Of a stretch of 13,301 bases of DNA, positions 1-6,100 are shown in pieces (within the stretch, counting starts at the first letter, position 1; each line of letters begins with the position of its first letter). Both the position numbers and the translations under genes were made by a program. Source of the stretch: an uncultured Clostridium sp. Lineage in GTDB: Bacteria > Bacillota > Clostridia > Oscillospirales > Acutalibacteraceae. The notes below the pieces were generated by a model that worked only from the letters and a program-made list of their open reading frames with translations, made no database searches and had not been told where the DNA came from. Location: positions 1 to 13,301 of the forward strand of contig CABRLN010000046.1 of NCBI GenBank assembly GCA_902471875.1, given 5' to 3'.

Positions 1-136
1 ATAAACAGCCACTCGTGAGTGGCCGTTCGTGATAGTAATGCGTTGTCAAACATTCGATACCCCCTGTCACAGGGGGTAAGCCAGTAATAACCCCTTATAG
101 GGGTTGTGCAAACCACCCGTTCAACGGGTGGTTTTG
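1..136. repeat. Cluster of four consecutive hairpins, possibly an IS200/IS605-type element end
   Basis: Four perfect or near-perfect inverted repeats follow each other with short linkers: GCCACTC/GAGTGGC (8-14/17-23), TACCCCCT/AGGGGGTA (58-65/71-78), AACCCCT/AGGGGTT (89-95/99-105) and an 11-bp stem (110-120/124-134). The stretch is far more GC-rich than the DNA around it and has no open frame with a ribosome binding site. Tandem subterminal hairpins of this kind are typical of the ends of IS200/IS605-family elements, and a transposase gene could lie to the left, outside the window. That is inference: no transposase is visible here. Other possibilities are a structured noncoding RNA or the 3' end of a leftward-lying gene's transcript. 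The hairpins are certain; the identity is not. Confidence 0.5.
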
Positions 137-140
137 ATTT
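110..140 (+). terminator. Probable rho-independent terminator at the end of the hairpin cluster
   Basis: An 11-bp perfect stem (AAACCACCCGT at 110-120, ACGGGTGGTTT at 124-134) closes a three-base loop TCA. On the plus strand it is followed by TGATTTTATC, a broken U tract. It would end a plus-strand transcript entering from the left. The same hairpin could instead be the recognition hairpin of a mobile-element end, since it is the last of four hairpins. Confidence 0.45.
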
Positions 141-172
141 TATCATAATAGTTTTTGTGATAAAATTTGGAT

Positions 173-202
173 AAAAACCGCAAAACTTACTTGCCGCTTT
201 TT
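173..202 (-). terminator. Weak candidate terminator downstream of the lipoprotein gene
   Basis: Read on the minus strand, AAAAAGCGGCAA (202-191) can pair imperfectly with TTGCGGTTTTT (183-173), leaving one bulge and one mismatch, and the last stretch is a run of five T. It lies about 55 bases past the stop of the minus-strand lipoprotein gene, a sensible place for its terminator. The imperfect stem keeps confidence low. The plus strand also ends in five T, so it might work both ways. Confidence 0.3.
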
Positions 203-257
203 CTTATGAAAATAAAATTGAAAGTTAAAAAGTTTTCAAAAACATTTTTGTATGTGT

Positions 258-659
258 TTAACCTTCTGTGTTTGATTCGCTTCCTGTAATGTCACCTGCA
301 ATATCCGACACACCTTCGTCTATAGCGTCGCCAACTTCACCTGCCAAACCTTGCTGATTGCTATTATCGGTTGTTTGCTCATTATTGTTTTCATTAGGTG
401 TGTTATTGTCAACATCATTATCATTATTATTATCGTTAAAGTTGTTTGATTGACCATTGTTTTCGTTATTAGTACCGTTTGTAGAACTGTTTGCGTTTTT
501 GTCGGTATTATTTTCAGTCATTCGTTCAGTTGATGAAGATGATGAGTTATCTGATATAGTACCGTTTTCGCCGTTGCCAATTCTCCCACGGTCACCGCAG
601 CCTGCCAAGCATAATGAAAGCAAAACAGTTGCAGCAAATATACAAAATACTTTTTTCAT
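258..659 (-). CDS. Small Asn-rich lipoprotein of unknown function
   Basis: A 133-residue protein. It starts with a typical lipoprotein signal: Lys-Lys at 2-3, a hydrophobic stretch 4-17 and the lipobox L18-A19-G20-C21. It should therefore be exported, lipidated on C21 and held on the outer face of the membrane. Residues about 29-101 are a low-complexity linker very rich in Asn, Ser, Thr, Asp and Glu (about 28 Asn in the whole protein). The last 30 residues change character (GLAGEVGDAIDEGVSDIAGDI), alternating small or hydrophobic with acidic residues, and may form an amphipathic helix. The ATG is supported by AGGAG at 668-672, eight bases upstream. I do not recognise a family. It lies 112 bases downstream of sigE on the same strand, so co-expression during sporulation is possible, but nothing in the protein proves it. 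Confidence 0.8.
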   Translation of the reverse strand: MKKVFCIFAATVLLSLCLAGCGDRGRIGNGENGTISDNSSSSSTERMTENNTDKNANSSTNGTNNENNGQSNNFNDNNNDNDVDNNTPNENNNEQTTDNSNQQGLAGEVGDAIDEGVSDIAGDITGSESNTEG

Positions 660-771
660 TTTATTTACTCCTAAAAATTAATTTACCATTCAGGTATGTA
701 ATTATATTTACCAAATAAAGAAAATTAATTCATATTGCAGTTTATTATAAAAAATATTTTGTATTACCTTT

Positions 772-1479
772 TTATATACAATTATTTAGTTCTTTTTTTA
801 GCTTGCTTATAATCTTCTTTTCAAGACGAGATATGTACGATTGGGATATTCCCAACATTACAGCAACCTCTTTTTGAGTATGCTCCTTATAGCCCATTAG
901 GCCAAAACGTAATACAGTAATCTGTTTTGCCCTTGGTTCCAGTTTGTTTACCGCCTCCAAAAGCAGATTGCATTCAGCCTCTTGTTCAATGTTTCTGTTT
1001 ACAATATCGTTGTCACTTCCAAGAACATCACTTAATAAAAGCTCGTTGCCGTCCCAATCAATGTTTAGCGGTTCGTCTATTGATATTTCGTTTTTTAGCT
1101 GAGTGCTTTTTCTAAGATACATTAAAATCTCATTTTCAATACATCGTGAGGCGTATGTTGCAAGCTTTATATTTCTTTGCGGACAAAAAGTGTTTACTGC
1201 TTTAATAAGACCAATAGTTCCAATTGATATTAAGTCCTCTACGCCTGCACCCGAGGTTTCAAATTTTTTGGCTATATATACCACAAGTCTTAAATTATGA
1301 GTTATAAGAGTTTCTCTTGCTGATTCATCACCGTTAACAATTCTTTCCATCACAAGCTGTTCCTCAGCTTTCTTTAATGGCGGCGGCAAGGTTTGAGCAC
1401 CATTTATATAATAAATTCCTTCATAACCCAACAGTTTTTCTTTAAGTTGAAATATAATATTAAACAACTTTGCCAACAT
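772..1479 (-). CDS. sigE: RNA polymerase sporulation sigma factor sigma-E (pro-form)
   Basis: Mother-cell sigma factor of the early sporulation programme, made as inactive pro-sigma-E. With the start chosen here it has 235 residues; Bacillus subtilis SigE has 239. An amphipathic pro-sequence occupies about residues 1-23, just before Y23-Y24. Region 2 (about 61-123) contains NLRLVVYIAKKF, the DLISIGTIGLIKAVNTF block and LATYASRCIENEILMYLR. The DEPLNIDWDGNELLLSDVLG segment is at 135-154. Region 4 (about 180-227) carries the promoter-reading helix-turn-helix with TQKEVAVMLGISQSYISRLE at 201-220. These blocks are almost identical to B. subtilis SigE. Starts at 1491 (ATG) and 1482 (GTG) are also in frame. 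AAAGG at 1492-1496 touches the 1491 ATG, so 1479 or 1482 is better spaced, although 1491 would give a pro-sequence as long as that of B. subtilis. The gene overlaps the end of spoIIGA by 20 bases, which suggests coupled translation. Confidence 0.95.
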   Translation of the reverse strand: MLAKLFNIIFQLKEKLLGYEGIYYINGAQTLPPPLKKAEEQLVMERIVNGDESARETLITHNLRLVVYIAKKFETSGAGVEDLISIGTIGLIKAVNTFCPQRNIKLATYASRCIENEILMYLRKSTQLKNEISIDEPLNIDWDGNELLLSDVLGSDNDIVNRNIEQEAECNLLLEAVNKLEPRAKQITVLRFGLMGYKEHTQKEVAVMLGISQSYISRLEKKIISKLKKELNNCI

Positions 1480-2356
1480 CACAACAATCATCCTTTACAA
1501 ATTCAATAATTTCAGGGTTTATCATAGCTTTAATCTCACCATTTAGCACATTGTCTTTGCAAACGGCTACAAAAACTTTTTTAGGACAGTAAGTTCCGTT
1601 AATATAAACCTCTTTAGGTAAAAAAGCAGGTAATAAACCTTTACCGCCTACAGAAGTAAAAGGCACCAGTCTGTATTTATGTTTTAAAGAAAATTCAGGC
1701 TCTTCATATTTTAGCAGTATATCAAAAGCGTCCTCTGCAATTTCCTTTACAGCCTTTTCACTTGCTACTATAACAGGACATTGACTGAACGGCTCGCACA
1801 GTGTATTGCCGGTGTCTATTTTTCCGTAAAACTCGCAATATTTGCCATTATTAATAATTTTGATTTTACAAATTTCAATTTTGCTTTGCTGAGGTTTGGT
1901 TATGCGGTCAATAAGACGTATAATCAAATAGCATACCACCGTTGTTACAATCATAATTATTGGTGAAATATTAAAATATACAACCGAATTTTTAATTATA
2001 AGTCCTTTTGGAGTAAACATAAACCATACAAAAAGCATGGCACCGCAAAAACAAAAGCTTATAAAATAAAATAATCCTAAATTTTTTATAAACGCTACTG
2101 TATTGTTAAATCCAAAAGTAAAAAAAATAATGGCAGCTGATATTAGCAGTTTAATAATGAGATTAATTATTAAGCTTATTTCGGGTAAAAATATTACCAG
2201 TGAGCAAACTGCACCAAAGCAGCTGCCTAATACCATTCTTAAAATTTTTGGTTTTATTTTAGTAAATTTTGTAACTGCCAGCAGAATAAAGTAATTAATT
2301 ATAATGTTAGTTCCAATTAGTATATCTATGTAAATTGTTTTATTTATCTTAACCAC
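1460..2356 (-). CDS. spoIIGA: Sporulation sigma-E processing aspartic peptidase SpoIIGA
   Basis: Membrane protease that removes the pro-sequence of sigma-E after asymmetric septation, in response to the forespore signal SpoIIR. The 298 residues start with KTIYIDILIGTN, which lines up with MKIYLDVIWLLN of Bacillus subtilis SpoIIGA. About five membrane segments fill the N-terminal half (roughly 15-30, 41-58, 62-83, 93-114, 126-148). The cytosolic C-terminal half has the aspartic-protease motif D181-T-G-N, equivalent to the DSGN motif around catalytic Asp183 in B. subtilis, and the conserved block RLVPFTSVGGKGLLPAF at 229-245. The protein is close in length to the 309-residue B. subtilis enzyme. 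The best canonical start is GTG at 2356, but it sits inside the GGGAGG ribosome binding site, so the true start may be slightly downstream. It overlaps sigE and forms a two-gene unit with it. Confidence 0.92.
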   Translation of the reverse strand: MVKINKTIYIDILIGTNIIINYFILLAVTKFTKIKPKILRMVLGSCFGAVCSLVIFLPEISLIINLIIKLLISAAIIFFTFGFNNTVAFIKNLGLFYFISFCFCGAMLFVWFMFTPKGLIIKNSVVYFNISPIIMIVTTVVCYLIIRLIDRITKPQQSKIEICKIKIINNGKYCEFYGKIDTGNTLCEPFSQCPVIVASEKAVKEIAEDAFDILLKYEEPEFSLKHKYRLVPFTSVGGKGLLPAFLPKEVYINGTYCPKKVFVAVCKDNVLNGEIKAMINPEIIEFVKDDCCDVGKVV

Positions 2357-2506
2357 CTCCCTTAATTATTATCTCATTGTATAATAAAAAAATATGTCAT
2401 AATAATTACTGTATTTAAGATATTATTGTGGGGGATTATAAATAATCAAACAGGTTTATAGAAAAGCTCGCAAATTGTTGTACAAAGTTAGTTCATAATT
2501 TATTAA

Positions 2507-2534
2507 TTAACAGTCAATTATTTTATGATATAAA
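2507..2534 (+). promoter_or_regulatory. Candidate sigma-A promoter of the V-ATPase operon
   Basis: TTAACA (2507-2512) and TATAAA (2529-2534) are separated by 16 bases, and TG at 2526-2527 one base before the -10 makes it an extended -10 element. Transcription would start near 2541, leaving a leader of about 120 bases before the first gene. The region is AT-rich, so chance matches are likely; this is the best-spaced candidate I found. Confidence 0.4.
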
Positions 2535-2582
2535 ATATTTGGCAAAAAAATATTAAAAACATACCAACATGATAATAAAATT

Positions 2583-2617
2583 TCTATTTGTTTTATTGAT
2601 TGTCAATAAAAAATAGA
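2583..2617 (+). promoter_or_regulatory. Stem-loop in the leader of the V-ATPase operon
   Basis: TTTATTGA (2592-2599) pairs with TCAATAAA (2603-2610) around the loop TTG. TCTATTT (2583-2589) pairs with AAATAGA (2611-2617), leaving only two unpaired bases, at 2590-2591. The result is a 15-bp AT-rich stem ending about 45 bases before the first start codon. No U tract follows, so it does not look like a terminator. It may be an operator palindrome or a messenger-stabilising hairpin. Confidence 0.4.
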
Positions 2618-2662
2618 ATAAAATATATTGTGTTTGGCAATCTTTTTTATGGTGGTGATAAT

Positions 2663-2971
2663 ATGGCAAAATCCACAGTTGATAAAATAAAAGAAACAGA
2701 AAGACTTGCAAAAATTGCAGTTGACAATGCTGTCTTAAGGGCAGAACAAATTGTTAACAACGCTCAAACTCAAGCACAGCAGCTGCAAAAAGAGGCTGTA
2801 AAGGCAGAAAAAGCAAAAAGTGCTGAAAAGCTTTTGCAGGCTGAACAAAAAGCAGATGAAATTTTGGCAGAGGCAAAAACTCAAGCAAAGACCGATGCAA
2901 AAAAGTTGGAAAAAGACTCAAAAAGCAAGCAAAGTAAAATTATTGACCAGATTATTGCTTGTGTAATTTAA
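2663..2971 (+). CDS. ntpF: V-type ATPase peripheral-stalk subunit G/H (NtpF-like)
   Basis: A 102-residue, almost entirely helical protein rich in Ala, Glu, Lys and Gln, with long heptad-like runs from about 10 to 92 (for example AEQIVNNAQTQAQQLQKEAV). This is the pattern of the short peripheral-stalk subunit that forms a two-stranded coiled coil with subunit E and holds the A3B3 head still while the rotor turns. Length and first place in the operon match Enterococcus hirae NtpF; other schemes call it AtpH or subunit G. I chose ATG at 2663 because GGTGGTG at 2651-2657 is correctly spaced; an in-frame start at 2600 would lie inside the leader hairpin. Sequence conservation in such coiled coils is low, so the call rests on composition, size and gene order. 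Confidence 0.85.
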   Translation: MAKSTVDKIKETERLAKIAVDNAVLRAEQIVNNAQTQAQQLQKEAVKAEKAKSAEKLLQAEQKADEILAEAKTQAKTDAKKLEKDSKSKQSKIIDQIIACVI

Positions 2972-2992
2972 TAAGGCAGGAGGTGTTGTTTC

Positions 2993-5011
2993 TTGTCAGT
3001 TGTACAAATGGAGCGTATTAATATTTATGCTCTTAAAAAGAACAGAAAGAAAATTCTTGAGTCTCTTCAACGCAAGGGTGTTGTACAGGTTGAAGATATA
3101 CCTGTAGAGGACAGCAGTTTTACTAAAGAAGAAACCTCACAAAAACAGACAGTATTTTTAAAGAATGCTTCACTTGCAGATAATGCTTGTGACATATTAA
3201 ATAAATATGCACCTGTAAAAGGTTCTATGCTGTCAATGTTTGAAGGCAGAACCCCCATAACTGTTGAAAATTATTATATGTATGTAGAAGATGCCAACGA
3301 AATTATGCGAGTTGCCTACGATATAATAGGAGCAGAAAAAGAAATTTCTGAAAATAAAGCGGAAATTGCACGGTGTACATCGCAAATTGAAAGTCTAGAA
3401 CCTTGGAAAACTTTTGATATTAATATGAACTTTCAGGGTACATCTTCTACTACTGCTTTTATAGGTGTTATACCTCAGCAAATTACTGCTGATGAAATAT
3501 TAGCTAATCTTTATAACAGCTGTAAAGAGTTAAATGGAGTTGAGCTTGAGGTAGTAAGCTCCTTAACAAACCAAACTTGCATTTTCCTTATGTGCAGTAA
3601 AATTTATACTGATATGGTTAGTGATGCATTACGACATATAGGGTTTTCAAGACCGCCTGTAATACCAAAAGATACACCACTGTTAACCATAAAGGAATTA
3701 AATAATGAAATAGAAAAGCTGCAAAAAAATATTGAAGTGCAGATGAATAAAATTATCAGCTATAAAGGCATACGCCATGCTCTTATGTTTATAAGCGATT
3801 ATTATGTTATGCGGGCGGACAAATATGCTGTAATAGAAAAGCTGGCCCATACAAAAAGTACCTTTACATTAACAGGTTATGTTCCTAAACCTGTATCACA
3901 AGAGCTGAAAAAAGAGCTTTCACAAAAGTATGATGCAGAGGTAGAAATTTTTGAACCTTCTGAAGAAGAAAATATTCCTGTTATGCTGAAAAACAACAGT
4001 TTTGTGCGACCTGTGGAGGGTGTTCTTGAAACCTACAGTATGCCAACCAAGCACGAGGTTGACCCAACATTTGTAATGGCAATTTTCTATTATATTTTCT
4101 TTGGCATGATGTTCTCTGACGCAGGATATGGATTGGTTATGACCGGTGCCTGTGCCTTTGCACTTGCAAAGTTTAAAAATATGGAGGACGGACTTAAAAA
4201 GTCAATGAAAATGTTTATGTACTGTGGCATTTCGACTACATTTTGGGGGTTTATGTACGGCAGCTTTTTTGGTGATGCGGTTGCAGTTATAGGCAAAACC
4301 TTTTTTAATGCAGACATTGCTTTGCCTGCATTATGGTTAAACCCGGTTGAAGGCTCAAATTCAATGACAGTGCTGCTGTTTTGTTTTTTGTTTGGGCTTA
4401 TACACCTGTTTGTAGGTTTGGGAATGAAAGCCTTTATGTGCATAAAATCACATAAATATTTAGATATTGTTTACGATGTTTTAAGCTGGTATTTGTTGGT
4501 TGGAGGCGGAATTATAGCATTGCTTTCAACTGATGTTTTGTATTCTATGACAGGCTTTGTTTTACCACAAATATGCCTTACAATAGGCGGTGTAATGGCG
4601 CTAATTGGTGCTGTTATTATTCTTATTTTTACAGGCAGAGGTTCAAGCCCTGTAAAAAGAGCCTTAAAGGGTGTGTACGGCTTGTACGGTATAACAAGCT
4701 ATTTAAGCGATATTCTATCCTACTCTCGTCTGCTGGCGCTTGGTTTGGCAACAGGTGTTATTGCACAGGTATTTAACCAGATTGGCGCAATGTTTGGCGG
4801 TGGTATAGGTGTTATACCGTTTATTCTAGTATTTATTATTGGTCACACACTAAATATCGGAATTAATGCATTAGGTGCATATGTTCATACAAACAGACTT
4901 CAATTTGTAGAATTTTTCGGAAAATTCTACGAGGGCGGCGGCAATAAGTTTGCTCCGTTTAAAATCAACACAAAAAACTACAAGGTCAAGGAGGAAATTT
5001 TCAATGGATAA
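2993..5011 (+). CDS. ntpI: V-type ATP synthase/ATPase subunit I (membrane stator, a-subunit)
   Basis: The 672-residue stator subunit that forms the ion half-channels against the K ring and anchors the peripheral stalks. The soluble N-terminal half (about 1-340) has the coiled-coil arm. The C-terminal half (about 355-655) has around eight membrane segments, including the FGMMFSDAGYGLVM block. Two arginines expected at the rotor interface are present: R579 in LSYSRLLALGLATGV, and R635 in HTNRLQFVEFFGKFYEGGG. The start is TTG at 2993; AGGAGGTG at 2978-2985, seven bases upstream, supports it, while the next in-frame ATG (3008) is farther from the site and would drop residues of the conserved start. 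The stop overlaps the start of subunit K by eight bases. The protein is of normal length for the family and appears complete. Confidence 0.96.
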   Translation: MSVVQMERINIYALKKNRKKILESLQRKGVVQVEDIPVEDSSFTKEETSQKQTVFLKNASLADNACDILNKYAPVKGSMLSMFEGRTPITVENYYMYVEDANEIMRVAYDIIGAEKEISENKAEIARCTSQIESLEPWKTFDINMNFQGTSSTTAFIGVIPQQITADEILANLYNSCKELNGVELEVVSSLTNQTCIFLMCSKIYTDMVSDALRHIGFSRPPVIPKDTPLLTIKELNNEIEKLQKNIEVQMNKIISYKGIRHALMFISDYYVMRADKYAVIEKLAHTKSTFTLTGYVPKPVSQELKKELSQKYDAEVEIFEPSEEENIPVMLKNNSFVRPVEGVLETYSMPTKHEVDPTFVMAIFYYIFFGMMFSDAGYGLVMTGACAFALAKFKNMEDGLKKSMKMFMYCGISTTFWGFMYGSFFGDAVAVIGKTFFNADIALPALWLNPVEGSNSMTVLLFCFLFGLIHLFVGLGMKAFMCIKSHKYLDIVYDVLSWYLLVGGGIIALLSTDVLYSMTGFVLPQICLTIGGVMALIGAVIILIFTGRGSSPVKRALKGVYGLYGITSYLSDILSYSRLLALGLATGVIAQVFNQIGAMFGGGIGVIPFILVFIIGHTLNIGINALGAYVHTNRLQFVEFFGKFYEGGGNKFAPFKINTKNYKVKEEIFNG

Positions 5012-5486
5012 TCTGGGTATATTTTTTGCATTATTAGGTGCAGCCTGTGCAACCTTTTTAGCAGGTACAGGCTCTGCAATAGGAGTAGGCAAGGCGGGTG
5101 TAGCAGCAGCAGGGGTTTTGGCAGAAGATCCAAGTAAGTTTGGTAAAGTGCTTATTTTCCAGCTTTTGCCTGCTACACAGGGTATTTACGGCTTATTGGT
5201 TGCCTTCCTTATTATGAGTAATGTAGGTATTCTTGGCGGAGACTCAAACATTTCGATTGAAAAAGGTTTATTATTTTTTGCAGCCAGTCTTCCAATAGCT
5301 TTTGCAGGTTTATTCTCGGCAATTTATCAGGGCAGATGCTCAGTTGCAGGTATTGGTACAATCTCTAAAAAGCCTGACCAATTTGGTAAAACTATTTTGC
5401 TTCCTGCAATGGTAGAAACATATGCAATTCTTGCACTTCTTGTTTCAATGCTGGCTATTTTCAACATTCCAAACCTTAATATTTAA
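5004..5486 (+). CDS. ntpK: V-type ATPase subunit K (16-kDa rotor-ring proteolipid)
   Basis: A 160-residue proteolipid of four membrane helices, made of two hairpins as in Enterococcus hirae NtpK (156 residues). Several copies form the rotor ring. Only the second hairpin carries the ion-binding glutamate, E138 in LPAMVETYAI; the equivalent place in the first hairpin is Q59 in LLPATQGIYG. L55, T58, Q59, Q109 (AIYQG) and E138 match the five residues that hold Na+ in the E. hirae ring (L61, T64, Q65, Q110, E139), so sodium is the likely coupling ion. ATG at 5004 is preceded by a perfect AAGGAGG at 4988-4994, so the upstream extension of the frame to 4950 is not needed. The gene overlaps subunit I by eight bases (ATGGATAA). 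Confidence 0.97.
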   Translation: MDNLGIFFALLGAACATFLAGTGSAIGVGKAGVAAAGVLAEDPSKFGKVLIFQLLPATQGIYGLLVAFLIMSNVGILGGDSNISIEKGLLFFAASLPIAFAGLFSAIYQGRCSVAGIGTISKKPDQFGKTILLPAMVETYAILALLVSMLAIFNIPNLNI

Positions 5487-5502
5487 TTGATAAGGAGAAT
5501 AT

Positions 5503-6087
5503 ATGAGCGGAATTGACAAAATTATAGAGCAAATTAATGTTGATTCTGAAAACGAGGTTAATAGCATAATTTCTAAAGCTGAAGCTGATGCAAAGCAAAT
5601 TTTAAACAAGACTGACGAAAAATTAAAAGCAGAAATAAACAGTCTTGTGCAGCAGTCAGAAAGCGAATGTAAAAATGTTATTGAAAGAGCAGAATCCGCA
5701 GGTAATTTAATAAAAAAACAAGCATTGCTAAGGGCAAAGCAACAGATTATAAACGAAACTGTTTCAATGGCGCATACCAAGCTTTTAAGCCTTAGTAATG
5801 AAGAATATTTTAATCTTATAGTACAAATGATAGAAAAATACTCAACTGACGAAAAAGGTGAAATTCTGTTTAATCAAAATGATTTAAACAGAATGCCAAA
5901 GCTGTTCTCTCTTAAAATTACAAAAGCAAGCAAGGGCAGTTTAAAGCTTTCAGGCAAGCCTGTAAATATAGACGGCGGATTTATTCTTTCTTACGGAGGA
6001 GTAGAAGAAAACTGCTCGTTCAAAGCTTTGTTTGAGGGTAACAGCGAAATGCTTCAGGATAAAGTTAACAGCCTGTTGTTTTCATAA
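5503..6087 (+). CDS. ntpE: V-type ATPase subunit E (peripheral stalk)
   Basis: A 194-residue stalk subunit. Residues about 1-105 are a charged, Ala/Glu/Lys-rich helix, to be paired with the G/H subunit encoded first in the operon. Residues about 110-194 form the globular head that grips the A3B3 hexamer; the GGFILSYGGVEENCSFKAL block near the end (about 159-177) is the well-conserved part of the family. Length agrees with bacterial subunit E proteins (about 190-200). ATG at 5503 follows AAGGAG at 5492-5497. The gene lies 16 bases after subunit K and 13 before subunit C, so all three are surely on one transcript. Confidence 0.93.
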   Translation: MSGIDKIIEQINVDSENEVNSIISKAEADAKQILNKTDEKLKAEINSLVQQSESECKNVIERAESAGNLIKKQALLRAKQQIINETVSMAHTKLLSLSNEEYFNLIVQMIEKYSTDEKGEILFNQNDLNRMPKLFSLKITKASKGSLKLSGKPVNIDGGFILSYGGVEENCSFKALFEGNSEMLQDKVNSLLFS

Positions 6088-6100
6088 AGGGGGTATAAAT

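Larger units (their letters stand above)
2357..2662. promoter_or_regulatory. Divergent intergenic region between spoIIGA and the V-ATPase operon
   Basis: This 306-base AT-rich stretch holds no gene but must contain promoters for both directions. On the plus side there is a candidate extended -10 promoter (2507-2534) and a hairpin (2583-2617). On the spoIIGA side TATACAAT can be read on the minus strand within about 2375-2385, but no well-spaced -35 accompanies it. Short palindromes are GATTAT/ATAATC (2434-2439/2442-2447) and TTGTACAA (2478-2485). I saw no Spo0A box good enough to call, although B. subtilis spoIIG is Spo0A-controlled. Confidence 0.5.

Noticed and set aside
1..136. CRISPR array reading of the repeated hairpins.
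   Set aside because: The hairpin sequences differ from one another and are not evenly spaced, so there are no direct repeats with spacers.
457..681. Plus-strand open frame opposite the lipoprotein gene.
   Set aside because: The minus-strand frame has a lipobox signal and a well-spaced ribosome binding site; the opposite frame has neither.
2475..2499. TTGTTG and CATAAT as a plus-strand promoter.
   Set aside because: The spacing is only 13 bases, too short for a sigma-A promoter; the pair at 2507-2534 is better.
2600..2607. TTGTCAAT as a possible Spo0A box for spoIIGA.
   Set aside because: It mismatches the TGTCGAA core and lies about 240 bases from the spoIIGA start; it is better explained as part of the hairpin at 2583-2617.
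2600..2662. Upstream extension of the first ATPase gene to a start at 2600.
   Set aside because: It begins inside the loop of the leader hairpin and has no ribosome binding site; ATG 2663 has one and gives the normal family length.
4090..4443. Minus-strand open frame of 117 codons within subunit I.
   Set aside because: Antisense to strongly conserved membrane-domain coding sequence; no ribosome binding site and no recognisable protein.
5445..5780. Minus-strand open frame of 111 codons across the K-E junction.
   Set aside because: It is antisense to the conserved end of subunit K and the coiled coil of subunit E, and shows no start signal or known domain.
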